NCBI GenBank assembly: GCA_038319025.1
Contig: JBBQCW010000016.1
Span: 1-64,000 of the forward strand
DNA from: JBBQCW01 sp038319025
GTDB taxonomy: Bacteria > Actinomycetota > Thermoleophilia > Solirubrobacterales > Solirubrobacteraceae
Reading direction: 5' to 3'
Length of the DNA: 64,000 nucleotides
The notes below the pieces were generated by a model that was given only the letters and a program-made list of their open reading frames with translations, was not told the origin of the DNA and did no database searches. The position numbers were made by a program, and so were the translations under genes. Below are positions 51,017 through 60,089 of this stretch, piece after piece (the stretch's first letter is position 1; the number at the start of each line of letters is the position of its first letter).

Positions 51017-52093
51017 TCACGCGCGACGGGGAATCGTCAGCACCTTGTGGACGGTGGTCGCCTTGCCCGCCGTATCGGTGAGCGTCAGCGTGAGTCGCGC
51101 GCTCCCGCGGGCCGTGCCGGACGGGATGCCGATGTCGATCTTGTGCGTACCGGAGGTCAGTTTGGCTGCGGCGGCGTGGGCGAGCGTGGTGCCGCCGCGC
51201 GTGACACGCGCCGACAGCGCAACCGTCTCCTTCGCCGTCACATTGAGCCGCAGCACGCGCCGGCCGCCGCTGGTGCGCCGCCAGGTGGCACCGGCCAGCG
51301 CGGCGTCGACCTTGTTGGTCCCGGTCGTCGTGGTGCTCGGCAGGCCCGAGACGCCCGCGACGAACGTGCCGGTGTAGCCGCCGTTGCCGTCCGAGCTGGT
51401 GTTGAGGAGCAGCTTGTCGCCGTCGCTGCCGTAGATGTTGTCGTTGGCGTTGGTGGTGTCCGGCGTGCCGCGTGCGCTGTAGGCGCCGGCCTTCAGCACG
51501 GTGGCGGTGACGCTGGGGTCAAAGAAGATCTGGGAGGTGAACTCGTAGGTCTTCGCGCTGCCGTCGAACAGTCGGATCTTGAAGTGCATGTGGATGGTGC
51601 GACCTGAGTACCACCCGGGGTAGACGGTCGTGAACGTGACGTGCCCGTTGTCGTCGGTGACCTGTGAGCCACGCAGGTACTTCTTGCCGGAGGTGTTGTT
51701 GGCCGACTCATCTGAGTACTTGCCGCCGGCGTTGGCGTGCCACAGGTCCACCGTGGCACCGGGCACAGGGGCGCATTCGCCGTCGCTGCGCACCACGACC
51801 ATCGTGAGGACGAGCGGGACACCGGCTTGCATGGTCCCGTCTGTCGGGTCGGTGCGGATGTCAGAGCGGTTCAGCTTCTCGTCGACGAAGTACGGCCCCT
51901 CGGTCTTGGCCGGTGTGAGCGAGCACGCCGTGGTGGCGGCCTGGGCATCCCCACTCACGCCGAACGTCTCCAGCAGCCGACCTGGGCCGCTGACGCGCTC
52001 CAGGAGCAGCGCCGCTCCGGTCGCGCCGACGACGCCGACGGCTTGGCGGCGCGTGACGCCGGGCAGGGTGGACGGGTCGTGTTCGTTGCTCAT
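51017..52093 (-). CDS. Exported intradiol dioxygenase-fold protein
   Basis: A 358-residue protein with a probable Tat signal (TRRQAVGVVGATGAALL). The dioxygenase-like domain (about 65-230) has KTEGPYFVDEKLNRSDIR, then PGATVDLWHANAGGKYSD and TTVYPGWYSGRTIHMHFKI. Tyr and His residues there correspond to the Tyr/Tyr/His/His iron ligands of catechol dioxygenases. The last 110 residues form a beta-rich extension. Secreted members of this fold are known but their substrates are unclear. Confidence 0.9.
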   Translation of the reverse strand: MSNEHDPSTLPGVTRRQAVGVVGATGAALLLERVSGPGRLLETFGVSGDAQAATTACSLTPAKTEGPYFVDEKLNRSDIRTDPTDGTMQAGVPLVLTMVVVRSDGECAPVPGATVDLWHANAGGKYSDESANNTSGKKYLRGSQVTDDNGHVTFTTVYPGWYSGRTIHMHFKIRLFDGSAKTYEFTSQIFFDPSVTATVLKAGAYSARGTPDTTNANDNIYGSDGDKLLLNTSSDGNGGYTGTFVAGVSGLPSTTTTGTNKVDAALAGATWRRTSGGRRVLRLNVTAKETVALSARVTRGGTTLAHAAAAKLTSGTHKIDIGIPSGTARGSARLTLTLTDTAGKATTVHKVLTIPRRA

Positions 52094-52169
52094 GGCGCCA
52101 TCCTCGCGGGCGATCCTGGGAGATCCGTGAGGATGTTGCGTGAGGTCGGTGGGATCGGTGGGTTTGCGG

Positions 52170-53237
52170 TCAGCGAACGGCGTCGGCGAGTGTTGCCGTG
52201 GCCCGGTAGTGCAGGCTTCTGGTGCGCCCGAACTGAGCCAGCAGCCCCGCGTCGAGGAGCCGGCGCAGGTCGGTGCTGGCGGTGGCGGGGGATATGTCTG
52301 CCTCGCGCCCATAGGTGGTCCGATCCGTGCGGCCGAAGAGGGCCTGCTCGAGGCCGATCGTCATTCGGTCAGGCCAGCCTCGTTCCTCGACGAGTGCTTC
52401 GAGGCGAGCCCATCGGCGGCTGGCGTCTTCGATCATTGCCACGCGGCGGCGCGCCTGGGCGACGTGGGCGGTAAGGCAGAACTGCACCCAGCGTTTGGCG
52501 TCACGCCCGGGTTGGTAACTGCGGGCCTGCACCATGCGCAGCGTCGCGTAGTACTCGTCGGTGTGTTCGCCGAGGTATTGCTCGATGCTCGCCAGCTCAG
52601 GAGCCATCACCCCGTCCTGGGCAAGTACCAGCGACTGGATGATGCGGGAAATTCGACCGTTGCCGTCCTCGAACGGGTGCACCGACACCAAGTGGAGATG
52701 CGCCATCGCGGCTCGGACCACTACGTGGACATCAAGGTCGCCGTGACGTAGCCAGTCGACGGTTTCGTCCATAAGGCCGGGAACCTCATGCGAGTCGGGT
52801 CCGCGGTAGGCGATACCGCCGCCGCCGGTCACATGGACCGGTGTCTGACGCCATCGGCCGGGATTCTTCTCCCAGTCTGAGAAACAGGCATCGAAGTGCA
52901 GATCTTTGATTGCCTGACCGGACCACTGAAAGCCGTGGTCCAGCGCCATCACCGTCACATGGTCCATCGCGCGGGCGTAGCAGGACACCGCCATGCGATC
53001 GACGTCGTCCGGGTCCACGGGTTTGTGGCCGTCGACGAGCGTGGCTACGTCCTCCGCCGAGACGGTGAACCCTTCGATGGCCGTCGAGCTGCCTACATCC
53101 GCGGCCCGGAAGCTGCGACGAAGCGGACCGATCCATCGCGACGGCTGCGCCGCCTGACGGCCCAGCTGTTCGCGGAGACCATCGAGGGTCGCCAGCGTTC
53201 GGATGTCGGCCGTGGACAGTTTTGGCGTCTTGTACAT
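52170..53237 (-). CDS. Fic family protein with wHTH C-terminus
   Basis: A 355-residue Fic protein. The AMPylase motif HPFEDGNGR is at 187-195, with catalytic His187. The N-terminal inhibitory helix motif (S/T)xxxE(G/N) is STAIEG at 51-56, so it is self-inhibited (class II-like). The last 70 residues look like a winged-helix DNA-binding domain. That would suit autoregulation through the inverted repeat in its own promoter. No antitoxin gene is adjacent. Target proteins are unknown. Confidence 0.93.
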   Translation of the reverse strand: MYKTPKLSTADIRTLATLDGLREQLGRQAAQPSRWIGPLRRSFRAADVGSSTAIEGFTVSAEDVATLVDGHKPVDPDDVDRMAVSCYARAMDHVTVMALDHGFQWSGQAIKDLHFDACFSDWEKNPGRWRQTPVHVTGGGGIAYRGPDSHEVPGLMDETVDWLRHGDLDVHVVVRAAMAHLHLVSVHPFEDGNGRISRIIQSLVLAQDGVMAPELASIEQYLGEHTDEYYATLRMVQARSYQPGRDAKRWVQFCLTAHVAQARRRVAMIEDASRRWARLEALVEERGWPDRMTIGLEQALFGRTDRTTYGREADISPATASTDLRRLLDAGLLAQFGRTRSLHYRATATLADAVR

Positions 53238-53240
53238 GGT

Positions 53241-53275
53241 TAGCCGATTTTACGGCTAGTCGTCTATATATGCAA
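53241..53275 (-). promoter_or_regulatory. fic promoter with operator over the -10 box
   Basis: On the minus strand, TTGCAT (53275-53270) and TAAAAT (53252-53247) form a -35/-10 pair with exactly 17 bp between. The -10 forms the 6-nt centre of the perfect inverted repeat TAGCCG-CGGCTA (53241-53246 and 53253-53258). The ATG lies 9 nt downstream, so the mRNA has almost no leader. Confidence 0.7.
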
Positions 53276-53318
53276 GTGTTAGAGCGGGCGCCTTCCCACG
53301 CCTGCGAGGATGCTCACC

Positions 53319-54353
<1,035 letters not shown>

Positions 54354-54360
54354 GCGCCGA

Positions 54361-54388
54361 CTGGACCCACCGGTGAGGGTGGATCCAG
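54361..54388. terminator. Hairpin between convergent pfk and hydrolase genes
   Basis: CTGGA plus CCACC (54361-54371) pair with GGTGG plus TCCAG (54378-54388), with one C-A mismatch and a 6-nt loop. It sits 8 nt past the pfk stop and 17 nt before the end of the convergent hydrolase gene. Confidence 0.5.
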
Positions 54389-54404
54389 CGAGCGTCTCGA
54401 CCGG

Positions 54405-56621
54405 CTACTGCTGGTAGGTGCGGCACGGCTCGCCGCGCAGCCCTGGGCAGGGCGGCAGGGGCGTGGGTACCGCAACGCCGGGTGTGACGGGCAGCACGAC
54501 GCGGGACGGCATCTTCTTGGTATGGCCGATCGTCACCGTCGCCGCACCACCCTTTGGTGCGGCGTCCCCGAACTCCCAGATGGGCTGGTCGCCGCCGGGA
54601 GCGCTGACGATGATGCGGATGCGCGAACCCGCGCGGTACACGTGGCCCTCGTAGTACAGGGGCACGGTGATCGCTGAGAACTTGCCCTTGGGCAGCGGTG
54701 AGTCGTCGGCCTTGGTCAACGTCGGCACCGGCTCCAGCAGCGTGCTCTTCTTGGCGTCGAGCGTACGGCCGCTCGTGCGCAGCCAGCCGCCTTGGACGAA
54801 CGTCTCCTTGCCGTCGGGGCGCACCTCGGTGACCGTCACCTGAAGGTCGACGCGGGGCGAGGTGGACTTGATCCACGCCTGAACCGCGCCGGCGCCGATG
54901 ACGGCGGTGTTGGCCGCCAACGGCCCAGTGATGTATGACGCCGCGGTGCCCGTCGGCGGCTCCAGCCACTGGTACACAGGCGTCGCAGTCCATAGGCCGC
55001 CGGGGCCGCCACCCGTGCCGCCGGTGAAGTCCGTCGCCGGACGTGCGGTCGGCTTCCAGTTGAACGCGTCCTGGCCGGACTTCGTGGGTGCCTTGTCGGT
55101 CAGGGAACCGCCGGCCCCCATGTACCACGAGCGGGCCTTGGTGCCCGGGGGCGGGAAGCTTGAGAACGACTGCTCAAAGCCGGGGACCGGCGCGCCCGGG
55201 GCCGTTCCGCCGGCGCCGTTGTCGAACAGGATCCGAGTGGACGGCAGCTTCTCGAACGCGGCCAGCGCCGCCTCGTAGGACGGCAGACCCTGGATCGGGT
55301 CGGCCGGCAGGTTCACGCCCGGTACGCCCATTACGGCGTTGAAGATCGTCGGGGCCAGCGCCTTGTCGGCGTCCGTCAGGTTCGGTGCTCGCTTGGCCAC
55401 GTACAGCTCAAGGAAGTCGTACCAGCGGTTGAACGTCGCCGGGTCCAGGGAGTCGGTGTGGACGCCGTTGGTGAACGTGAACCACTTGTGCTTGGTGCCG
55501 GTGAAGTGCTGCGGCAGGGCGCCGCAATGGCCGCCCGTCTGCTCATCGGTCCACTGGCACGCCAGGAACACGGGGGCCTTGATCTTGTTCACGAACGTGA
55601 TCGGTGCGAGCGGGTCGGCAACCTTGGGAATGTAGAACCGGTTGGCCGCCGTCTTGCCCAGCAGGTCGACCGCCTCCGGGTGCAGATCCTGGTTGCTCTT
55701 GCAGGTCGCGTCACCTTCGTTGATGCGCTTCAGCGCCCACCCCTGGCCGCCGGTCGGGGAGGCGGGGAGGGAATCGTGGACGCGATCCTTGGCCCACGAG
55801 AGCGCGAAGCCGGAGTTGAGCAGGCCGCCCGGGTAAAGGGTGGTCTGCGTGGCGTCGATGACCGAGAGCGGCGTGATCGCGGCCAGGCTCGGCGGGGCCG
55901 TCTGGCCGGTGAAGAGCTGGCTGATCCCACCGTAGGAGATGCCCATCATTCCGACCTTGTTGTGGAGCACCCACGACTGCCGGGCGACCGTCTCGATGAC
56001 GTCGTATCCGTCGAGGCCTTGCAGCGGCTCGAAGTAGTCGAATGCGCCGCCGGAGCAGCCGGTGCCGCGCATGTTCACGTCGACGACGGCGTAGCCGAGA
56101 ATCGTGGCGATCTGGGCGATCGAGCTCTCTCCGCCGGCCGGGTCGGCGTAGCCGTAGCCGGAGTATTCGATCAGCGTCGGGTACGGGCCCGGGCCGGAGG
56201 GCAAGTGGACGTCGATGGCCAGTTGCGTTCCGTCACGGGTGGTGAGGTAGCCGTAGCCGTCGGAAGGGATGGTCTGCCCGTAGAACGCGGTGTTTGGCGG
56301 CGCGGACTTCTGAGAGAGCACGGTGAGAGCGCTCGACTTCACGGCACCCTGCACGACGCGATAGCCCGATCCGGGCTTTACCGAACGGAAGACAGCGCCC
56401 CCGAGCGAGCCGGCCGTGGCGCGCTGCACCCGCTTGCCCTTGCGGTTCATCAGGTCCACCTGGGAGCCCGCGACGGCGCCGGTGACCTGCACCTGCTCGA
56501 CGCTGCCACGGGTGACCACGGCGGCGCCGGCCTGCGCGGTTGCGACGGTCAACAGAAGGGCCGTGGTGAGGGCGGCGGTCAGCAGTGTGGTCGAGCGCGA
56601 AAGGGAGGGGGTGCGGGTCAT
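54405..56621 (-). CDS. Secreted X-Pro dipeptidyl-peptidase-type (CocE/NonD) hydrolase
   Basis: A 738-residue precursor. The signal peptide ends near ATAQAGAA. An N-terminal beta region precedes the alpha/beta hydrolase core, with GTQLAIDVHLP, VVDVNMRGTGCSGG and the nucleophile elbow GISYGGISQ. A C-terminal jelly-roll domain (about 470-738) is typical of S15 peptidases and cocaine-esterase-like enzymes. It hydrolyses peptides or esters outside the cell. ATG at 56633 is an alternative start; neither has a clear ribosome site. Confidence 0.9.
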   Translation of the reverse strand: MTRTPSLSRSTTLLTAALTTALLLTVATAQAGAAVVTRGSVEQVQVTGAVAGSQVDLMNRKGKRVQRATAGSLGGAVFRSVKPGSGYRVVQGAVKSSALTVLSQKSAPPNTAFYGQTIPSDGYGYLTTRDGTQLAIDVHLPSGPGPYPTLIEYSGYGYADPAGGESSIAQIATILGYAVVDVNMRGTGCSGGAFDYFEPLQGLDGYDVIETVARQSWVLHNKVGMMGISYGGISQLFTGQTAPPSLAAITPLSVIDATQTTLYPGGLLNSGFALSWAKDRVHDSLPASPTGGQGWALKRINEGDATCKSNQDLHPEAVDLLGKTAANRFYIPKVADPLAPITFVNKIKAPVFLACQWTDEQTGGHCGALPQHFTGTKHKWFTFTNGVHTDSLDPATFNRWYDFLELYVAKRAPNLTDADKALAPTIFNAVMGVPGVNLPADPIQGLPSYEAALAAFEKLPSTRILFDNGAGGTAPGAPVPGFEQSFSSFPPPGTKARSWYMGAGGSLTDKAPTKSGQDAFNWKPTARPATDFTGGTGGGPGGLWTATPVYQWLEPPTGTAASYITGPLAANTAVIGAGAVQAWIKSTSPRVDLQVTVTEVRPDGKETFVQGGWLRTSGRTLDAKKSTLLEPVPTLTKADDSPLPKGKFSAITVPLYYEGHVYRAGSRIRIIVSAPGGDQPIWEFGDAAPKGGAATVTIGHTKKMPSRVVLPVTPGVAVPTPLPPCPGLRGEPCRTYQQ

Positions 56622-56668
56622 GCTGCGCAGCATCTCATGAACGCCGGGGTTCAGGGGCCGGTGTAGTT

Positions 56669-56683
56669 ATACTCATGCAGTAT
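56669..56683 (+). promoter_or_regulatory. vapBC promoter/operator
   Basis: A TATACT -10 box (56668-56673) lies 8 nt before the antitoxin ATG. ATACT (56669-56673) and AGTAT (56679-56683) form a perfect inverted repeat over it with a 5-nt centre, suited to autorepression by the AbrB-type antitoxin. Confidence 0.6.
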
Positions 56684-56897
56684 GACTAACAGGATCGGAG
56701 CAAAAGGGCAGGTCGTGATTCCCAAGCCGCTGCGTGAGAAGGCGGGACTGACTCCTGGATCCGAGGTTGATTTTGAGCTGCGTGGCGGGGAGGTGGTGCT
56801 CATCGCCAGGCGGACGGGCAGCGGCCTGGGGGGCAGGTTCGCCGGCAGTGGCATGGCGTCGCGCCTGTTGGATGATCGCGCCGCCGAGCCGCGATGA
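56682..56897 (+). CDS. vapB: AbrB/MazE-type antitoxin (VapB)
   Basis: A 71-residue protein. The N-terminal 45 residues form a SpoVT-AbrB swapped-hairpin domain (NRIGAKGQVVIPKPLREKAGLTPGSEVDFEL) that binds DNA. The C-terminal tail (FAGSGMASRLLDDRAAEPR) would bind and neutralise the toxin. Its stop overlaps the toxin start (ATGA). An inverted repeat covers its promoter. Confidence 0.93.
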   Translation: MTNRIGAKGQVVIPKPLREKAGLTPGSEVDFELRGGEVVLIARRTGSGLGGRFAGSGMASRLLDDRAAEPR

Positions 56898-57283
56898 AGG
56901 CCTGCCTGGACTCTTGGGCGATTCTGGCGTGGCTCGACGGCGAGCAGCCTGCTTGTGACCGTGTCGAGTCATTGGTACACGACAGCCCGGTGGTCAGCTG
57001 GATCAACTTGGTCGAGGTGTACTACTGCGTGGAACGAGACCACGGGCGCGAGGTGGCCGACCAGACCTTGTCGGACCTACGCCGCGTGCTGACGCCCGAT
57101 CTGCCGGTCACGACCCGAATGGTCGAGGCGGCCCGACTGAAGGCGCGGGCGCCGATCGCGCTCGGTGATTGCTTCGCCCTCGTCACCGCTGCGCACCACG
57201 AAAGCACCTTGCTCACAGGCGACCCAGAAATCCTCGGGCTGACCGACCTACCGTGCGCCGTGGAGGATCTGCGGCCTGGCTGA
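56894..57283 (+). CDS. vapC: PIN-domain RNase toxin (VapC)
   Basis: A 129-residue PIN nuclease. The acidic active-site residues are visible as CLDSWAILAW (Asp), INLVEVYYCV (Glu), IALGDCFALV (Asp) and LTGDPEI (Asp). VapC toxins cut tRNAs or rRNA when freed from VapB. The start overlaps the antitoxin gene by 4 nt. The stop directly abuts the stop of the convergent ABC transporter ATPase gene with no spacer. Confidence 0.93.
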   Translation: MKACLDSWAILAWLDGEQPACDRVESLVHDSPVVSWINLVEVYYCVERDHGREVADQTLSDLRRVLTPDLPVTTRMVEAARLKARAPIALGDCFALVTAAHHESTLLTGDPEILGLTDLPCAVEDLRPG

Positions 57284-58027
57284 TCAGGGCGCGACGAGCC
57301 GGCGCAGGAAGCGCCGGGTCTCGGGCGCGGCGGGCGCGCTGAACACCTGCTCGGGATCACCACGTTCCAGGATCGCTCCTTCGTGCAGGAAGCACACCTC
57401 GTCGGCGACCTCCCGCGCAAAGGCCATTTCGTGCGTGGCGATCAGCATCGTCATGCCGTCCTGCTTGAGGTCGCGGATGATCGCGAGCACCTCACCCACG
57501 AGTTCCGGATCGAGCGCGCTCGTGACCTCGTCGAGCAGCAGCGCCCGCGGCTTGGTCGCGATCGCCCGGGCGATGGCGACACGTTGTTGCTGGCCGCCGG
57601 AGAGCCGGTCGGGATGGTCGCGCTCGCGGCCCGCTAGCCCGAAGCGGTCGAGCAGCACGCGCGCCTCTTCGCGGGCGTCCGCGCGCCGCGTCCCGTGTAC
57701 GTGGGTCGGGCCGAGGGCGACGTTGTCCAGCACCGAGAGGTTGGGGAACAGGTTGTACGCCTGAAAGACCATGGCCAAGCGGCGGCGCACCGCGACCGGC
57801 TCAACCGACGGGTCTGTGACTACCTCTCCGTCCAGAAAGATGTCGCCGTCGTCGATCTCTTCGAGCAGGTCGATGCAGCGCAGCAGCGTGGACTTTCCCG
57901 AGCCGCTCGCCCCGATCAGGGCGACGGCCTGATGTTCGAACAGACGCAGGTCGATGCCTCGCAGCACCTCGTGCTCGCCGTAGGCCTTGGTGACTCCGCG
58001 CACCTCGATTACGGGCGTGCCCGTCAC
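57284..58027 (-). CDS. Polar amino-acid ABC transporter ATPase
   Basis: A 247-residue ATP-binding subunit. Walker A is GASGSGKSTLL, the signature is LSGGQQQRVAIARA, and Walker B is ALLLDEVTSALDPE, the PAAT (GlnQ/HisP) version with D-E-V-T-S. Met/switch segments follow. It drives import together with the permease and binding protein encoded upstream. Its start overlaps the permease stop by 4 nt. The terminal codon lies against the vapC stop. Confidence 0.95.
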   Translation of the reverse strand: MTGTPVIEVRGVTKAYGEHEVLRGIDLRLFEHQAVALIGASGSGKSTLLRCIDLLEEIDDGDIFLDGEVVTDPSVEPVAVRRRLAMVFQAYNLFPNLSVLDNVALGPTHVHGTRRADAREEARVLLDRFGLAGRERDHPDRLSGGQQQRVAIARAIATKPRALLLDEVTSALDPELVGEVLAIIRDLKQDGMTMLIATHEMAFAREVADEVCFLHEGAILERGDPEQVFSAPAAPETRRFLRRLVAP

Positions 58028-58869
58028 CGGACGGCCAGCGCCATCTGCGCAGGGTCGCGACGGTTCATGCGATCGAGGATCCGCGCGAGCGGGAAGGTGA
58101 CAGCGAAGTACAACAACGCCGCCGCGAGGAGTGGCGTGTAGTTGAAGTCTTCGCCCTGGATGATCTGGGCGATCCGATAGGCCTCCTGGGGCCCGAGGAT
58201 GGCCACGAGCGCGACGTCCTTCTGCAGCGAGATGAAGTCGTTGAGCAGCGGCGCGCGGACGTTGCGGATCGCCTGGGGGAGCACCACGAACCGCAGTGAC
58301 TGCAGGTGGGTGAGGCCGACCGACAGCGCGGCCATCCGCTGGCTCGGGTGCACCGTCTGCAGGCCGGAGCGGTAGACCTCCGACACGTAGGCGCCGTAGG
58401 ACAGGCCGAGCGCGATGCCGCCGAGCACGAGCGGGTCCGTTGGCACGCCCGCGATCGCCAAGGCCGGCACGCCGAACCCGATCAGGTACACGACAAGGAT
58501 CGTCGGGATGCCGCGGAGCAGGTCCACATAGAGCAGTGCGAGCAGGCGCCCCGGAGCCAGCACGGGGTGCACACTCGTCCGCGTTAGCGCCACGATGAGG
58601 CCGAAGGCAAGCACGCAGATCTCCACGATCACGAACAGCTTCATATCGATCACGAACGCCTTCAACACCTGTGGGAACGCCTTCTTGAACTCGTCCCAGT
58701 TGAAGAACAACTGGTGGACGTTGCTCCAGCCGGGGCGGGTGACCATGAAGGCGAGCAGCCCGCCGATCACCACGATCGTGGAGACCGTGGCGATCGTGGC
58801 GCTGCGGCGCGCGCTGCGCCGCTTGGCCTCAGCGCGAACCGCCTTGCGGTCCTCGCCGGGCGTCACCAT
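58024..58869 (-). CDS. Polar amino-acid ABC transporter permease
   Basis: A 281-residue membrane protein. A cytosolic charged N-terminus and first TM (about 27-45) are followed by four to five TM helices. The EAA loop is visible in GAYVSEVYRSGLQTVHPSQRMAALSVGLTHLQSLRFVVLPQAIR, the HisQ/HisM-type coupling helix. It is the only permease present, so it would form a homodimer. It lies between the binding-protein gene and the ATPase gene. Confidence 0.94.
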   Translation of the reverse strand: MVTPGEDRKAVRAEAKRRSARRSATIATVSTIVVIGGLLAFMVTRPGWSNVHQLFFNWDEFKKAFPQVLKAFVIDMKLFVIVEICVLAFGLIVALTRTSVHPVLAPGRLLALLYVDLLRGIPTILVVYLIGFGVPALAIAGVPTDPLVLGGIALGLSYGAYVSEVYRSGLQTVHPSQRMAALSVGLTHLQSLRFVVLPQAIRNVRAPLLNDFISLQKDVALVAILGPQEAYRIAQIIQGEDFNYTPLLAAALLYFAVTFPLARILDRMNRRDPAQMALAVR

Positions 58870-58873
58870 CGAC

Positions 58874-59743
58874 TCAGCCGAGCTTCGGCGCGCCGGCGGC
58901 CGCGCCGAGCCACTGCTGGTTGATCTTGGCCAGCTCGCCCGAGGTCTTCAGTTCCGAGACGGCCTTGGAGATGCACGCGGTCAGCGGCGAGCCCTTGGCC
59001 AGCAGCGCGCCCCACTTGTCGCCGCCCGGCACCGGGAACTGGCCGACGATCGTGGCCGTCGGCACTTGTGCGGCGGTCAGGTAGAAGGCGGTCGGCAGGT
59101 CCACGACGACCGCGTCCACCTGCTTCTGCTTCAGCGCGGTGACGACGTCGTTGGAGTTGTCGAACACCTTCGCCTGCTTGGACGGCTTGATGATGTCGTT
59201 GACGGCGGTGAGGCTCGTCGTGCCGATCTGGACACCGAGCTGCGTGTTCTGCAGGTCGGCGAGCGAAGTGGCCTTGGCGGCATCCGAGCTCTTCAGCGCG
59301 ACGAGCGCCTGGGGCGCCTCGAAGTACGGAGCGGAGAAGTCCACGGCCTTGGCCCGCTGGGGCGTGATCGAGATCTGGTTCACGTCGAAGTCAAAGTTCT
59401 TCGGCCCGGGCGCGTAGGAGGAGTTGAACGGCTCGGTGACCCACTTCACGTCGGCCGGGGCGTATCCGAGGTTCTTGGCGATGCCGTAGGCGACAGCACT
59501 CTCGAATCCCTTGCCGTTGGCCGGCTTCTCGTTCTCGAAATACGGGGGATACGCTGGCTTGTCCGTCGCGACGGTGAGCGTGCCGGGCGCGTGCGTCTTC
59601 AGCGCGGCCTTTGAGCAGGCGGCCGCGGTGGCCGTGGTCGACGCGGTCGTCGAGGTGGAGCTCGACGAGCTGCGCCCGCAGGCGACTAGCGCCACGGAGG
59701 CAACGGTGAGCAGCGCGGCAGAGACGAGACGGGACAGACGCAT
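58874..59743 (-). CDS. Polar amino-acid ABC transporter substrate-binding lipoprotein
   Basis: A 289-residue lipoprotein. The lipobox is LVAC near residue 22. The mature protein follows the SBP_bac_3 pattern: GTLTVATDKPAYPPYFENEK, GFESAVAYGIAKNLGY, VNQISITPQRAKAVDFSAPYF and a C-terminal LAKGSPLTACISKAVSELK. It binds an amino acid outside the cell. An AAGGA site precedes the ATG. About 200 bp separate it from the tRNA-Ser gene downstream in the map. Confidence 0.94.
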   Translation of the reverse strand: MRLSRLVSAALLTVASVALVACGRSSSSSTSTTASTTATAAACSKAALKTHAPGTLTVATDKPAYPPYFENEKPANGKGFESAVAYGIAKNLGYAPADVKWVTEPFNSSYAPGPKNFDFDVNQISITPQRAKAVDFSAPYFEAPQALVALKSSDAAKATSLADLQNTQLGVQIGTTSLTAVNDIIKPSKQAKVFDNSNDVVTALKQKQVDAVVVDLPTAFYLTAAQVPTATIVGQFPVPGGDKWGALLAKGSPLTACISKAVSELKTSGELAKINQQWLGAAAGAPKLG

Positions 59744-59942
59744 GAGGCGAGATCCTTCTGGATGGCAAGGACGGAACGCGATGAATCTACACCAGGCTTG
59801 TGGGCATTGGTCGCCCGCGCGTGAACGGGCGGCCGAGCGGCCACCGGGCCGCGGCTCGGTGGCAACCTCTATCCTGCCGGAGGTCGTTCAGCCGGACCAC
59901 GCGGGAGCACCTCGCTCCGAGTTGCGGTCTTGACGAGCCCTC

Positions 59943-60032
59943 GGAGGGGTGCCAGAGCGGTTGAATGGGGCGGTCTCGAAAACCGTTGTGCGGGTAACCC
60001 CTGTACCGAGGGTTCGAATCCCTCCCCCTCCG
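59943..60032 (+). tRNA. tRNA-Ser (anticodon CGA), integration target
   Basis: GGAGGGG (59943-59949) pairs with CCCCTCC (60025-60031), with discriminator G at 60032. The anticodon loop reads CTCGAAA, giving CGA. The long variable arm and GGGTTCGAATCCC T-arm fit a serine tRNA. Its 3' end faces the integrase gene 57 bp away, the usual arrangement for tyrosine-recombinase integration. Confidence 0.96.
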
Positions 60033-60089
60033 CTCGAATCGCCTTGCTCAAGGGGATCGTGGGCCCTGAGACGGCCGCGTCAGGCTGCG

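Noticed and set aside
53260..53272. TATATAT as a plus-strand -10 box for the phosphofructokinase gene
   Set aside because: No -35 hexamer at a proper distance, and the start codon is about 50 nt away. The AT-rich stretch is better explained by the minus-strand fic promoter.
56620..56633. Perfect 14-nt palindrome ATGCTGCGCAGCAT
   Set aside because: It arises from the two alternative ATG starts of the hydrolase (Met-Leu-Arg-Ser-Met). It is a common type of palindrome and no regulator or promoter feature surrounds it.
55458..56666. Plus-strand open frame of 402 codons opposite the CocE-type hydrolase
   Set aside because: Antisense shadow of a recognised secreted hydrolase; composition Gly/Arg/Asp/Val-rich without motifs.
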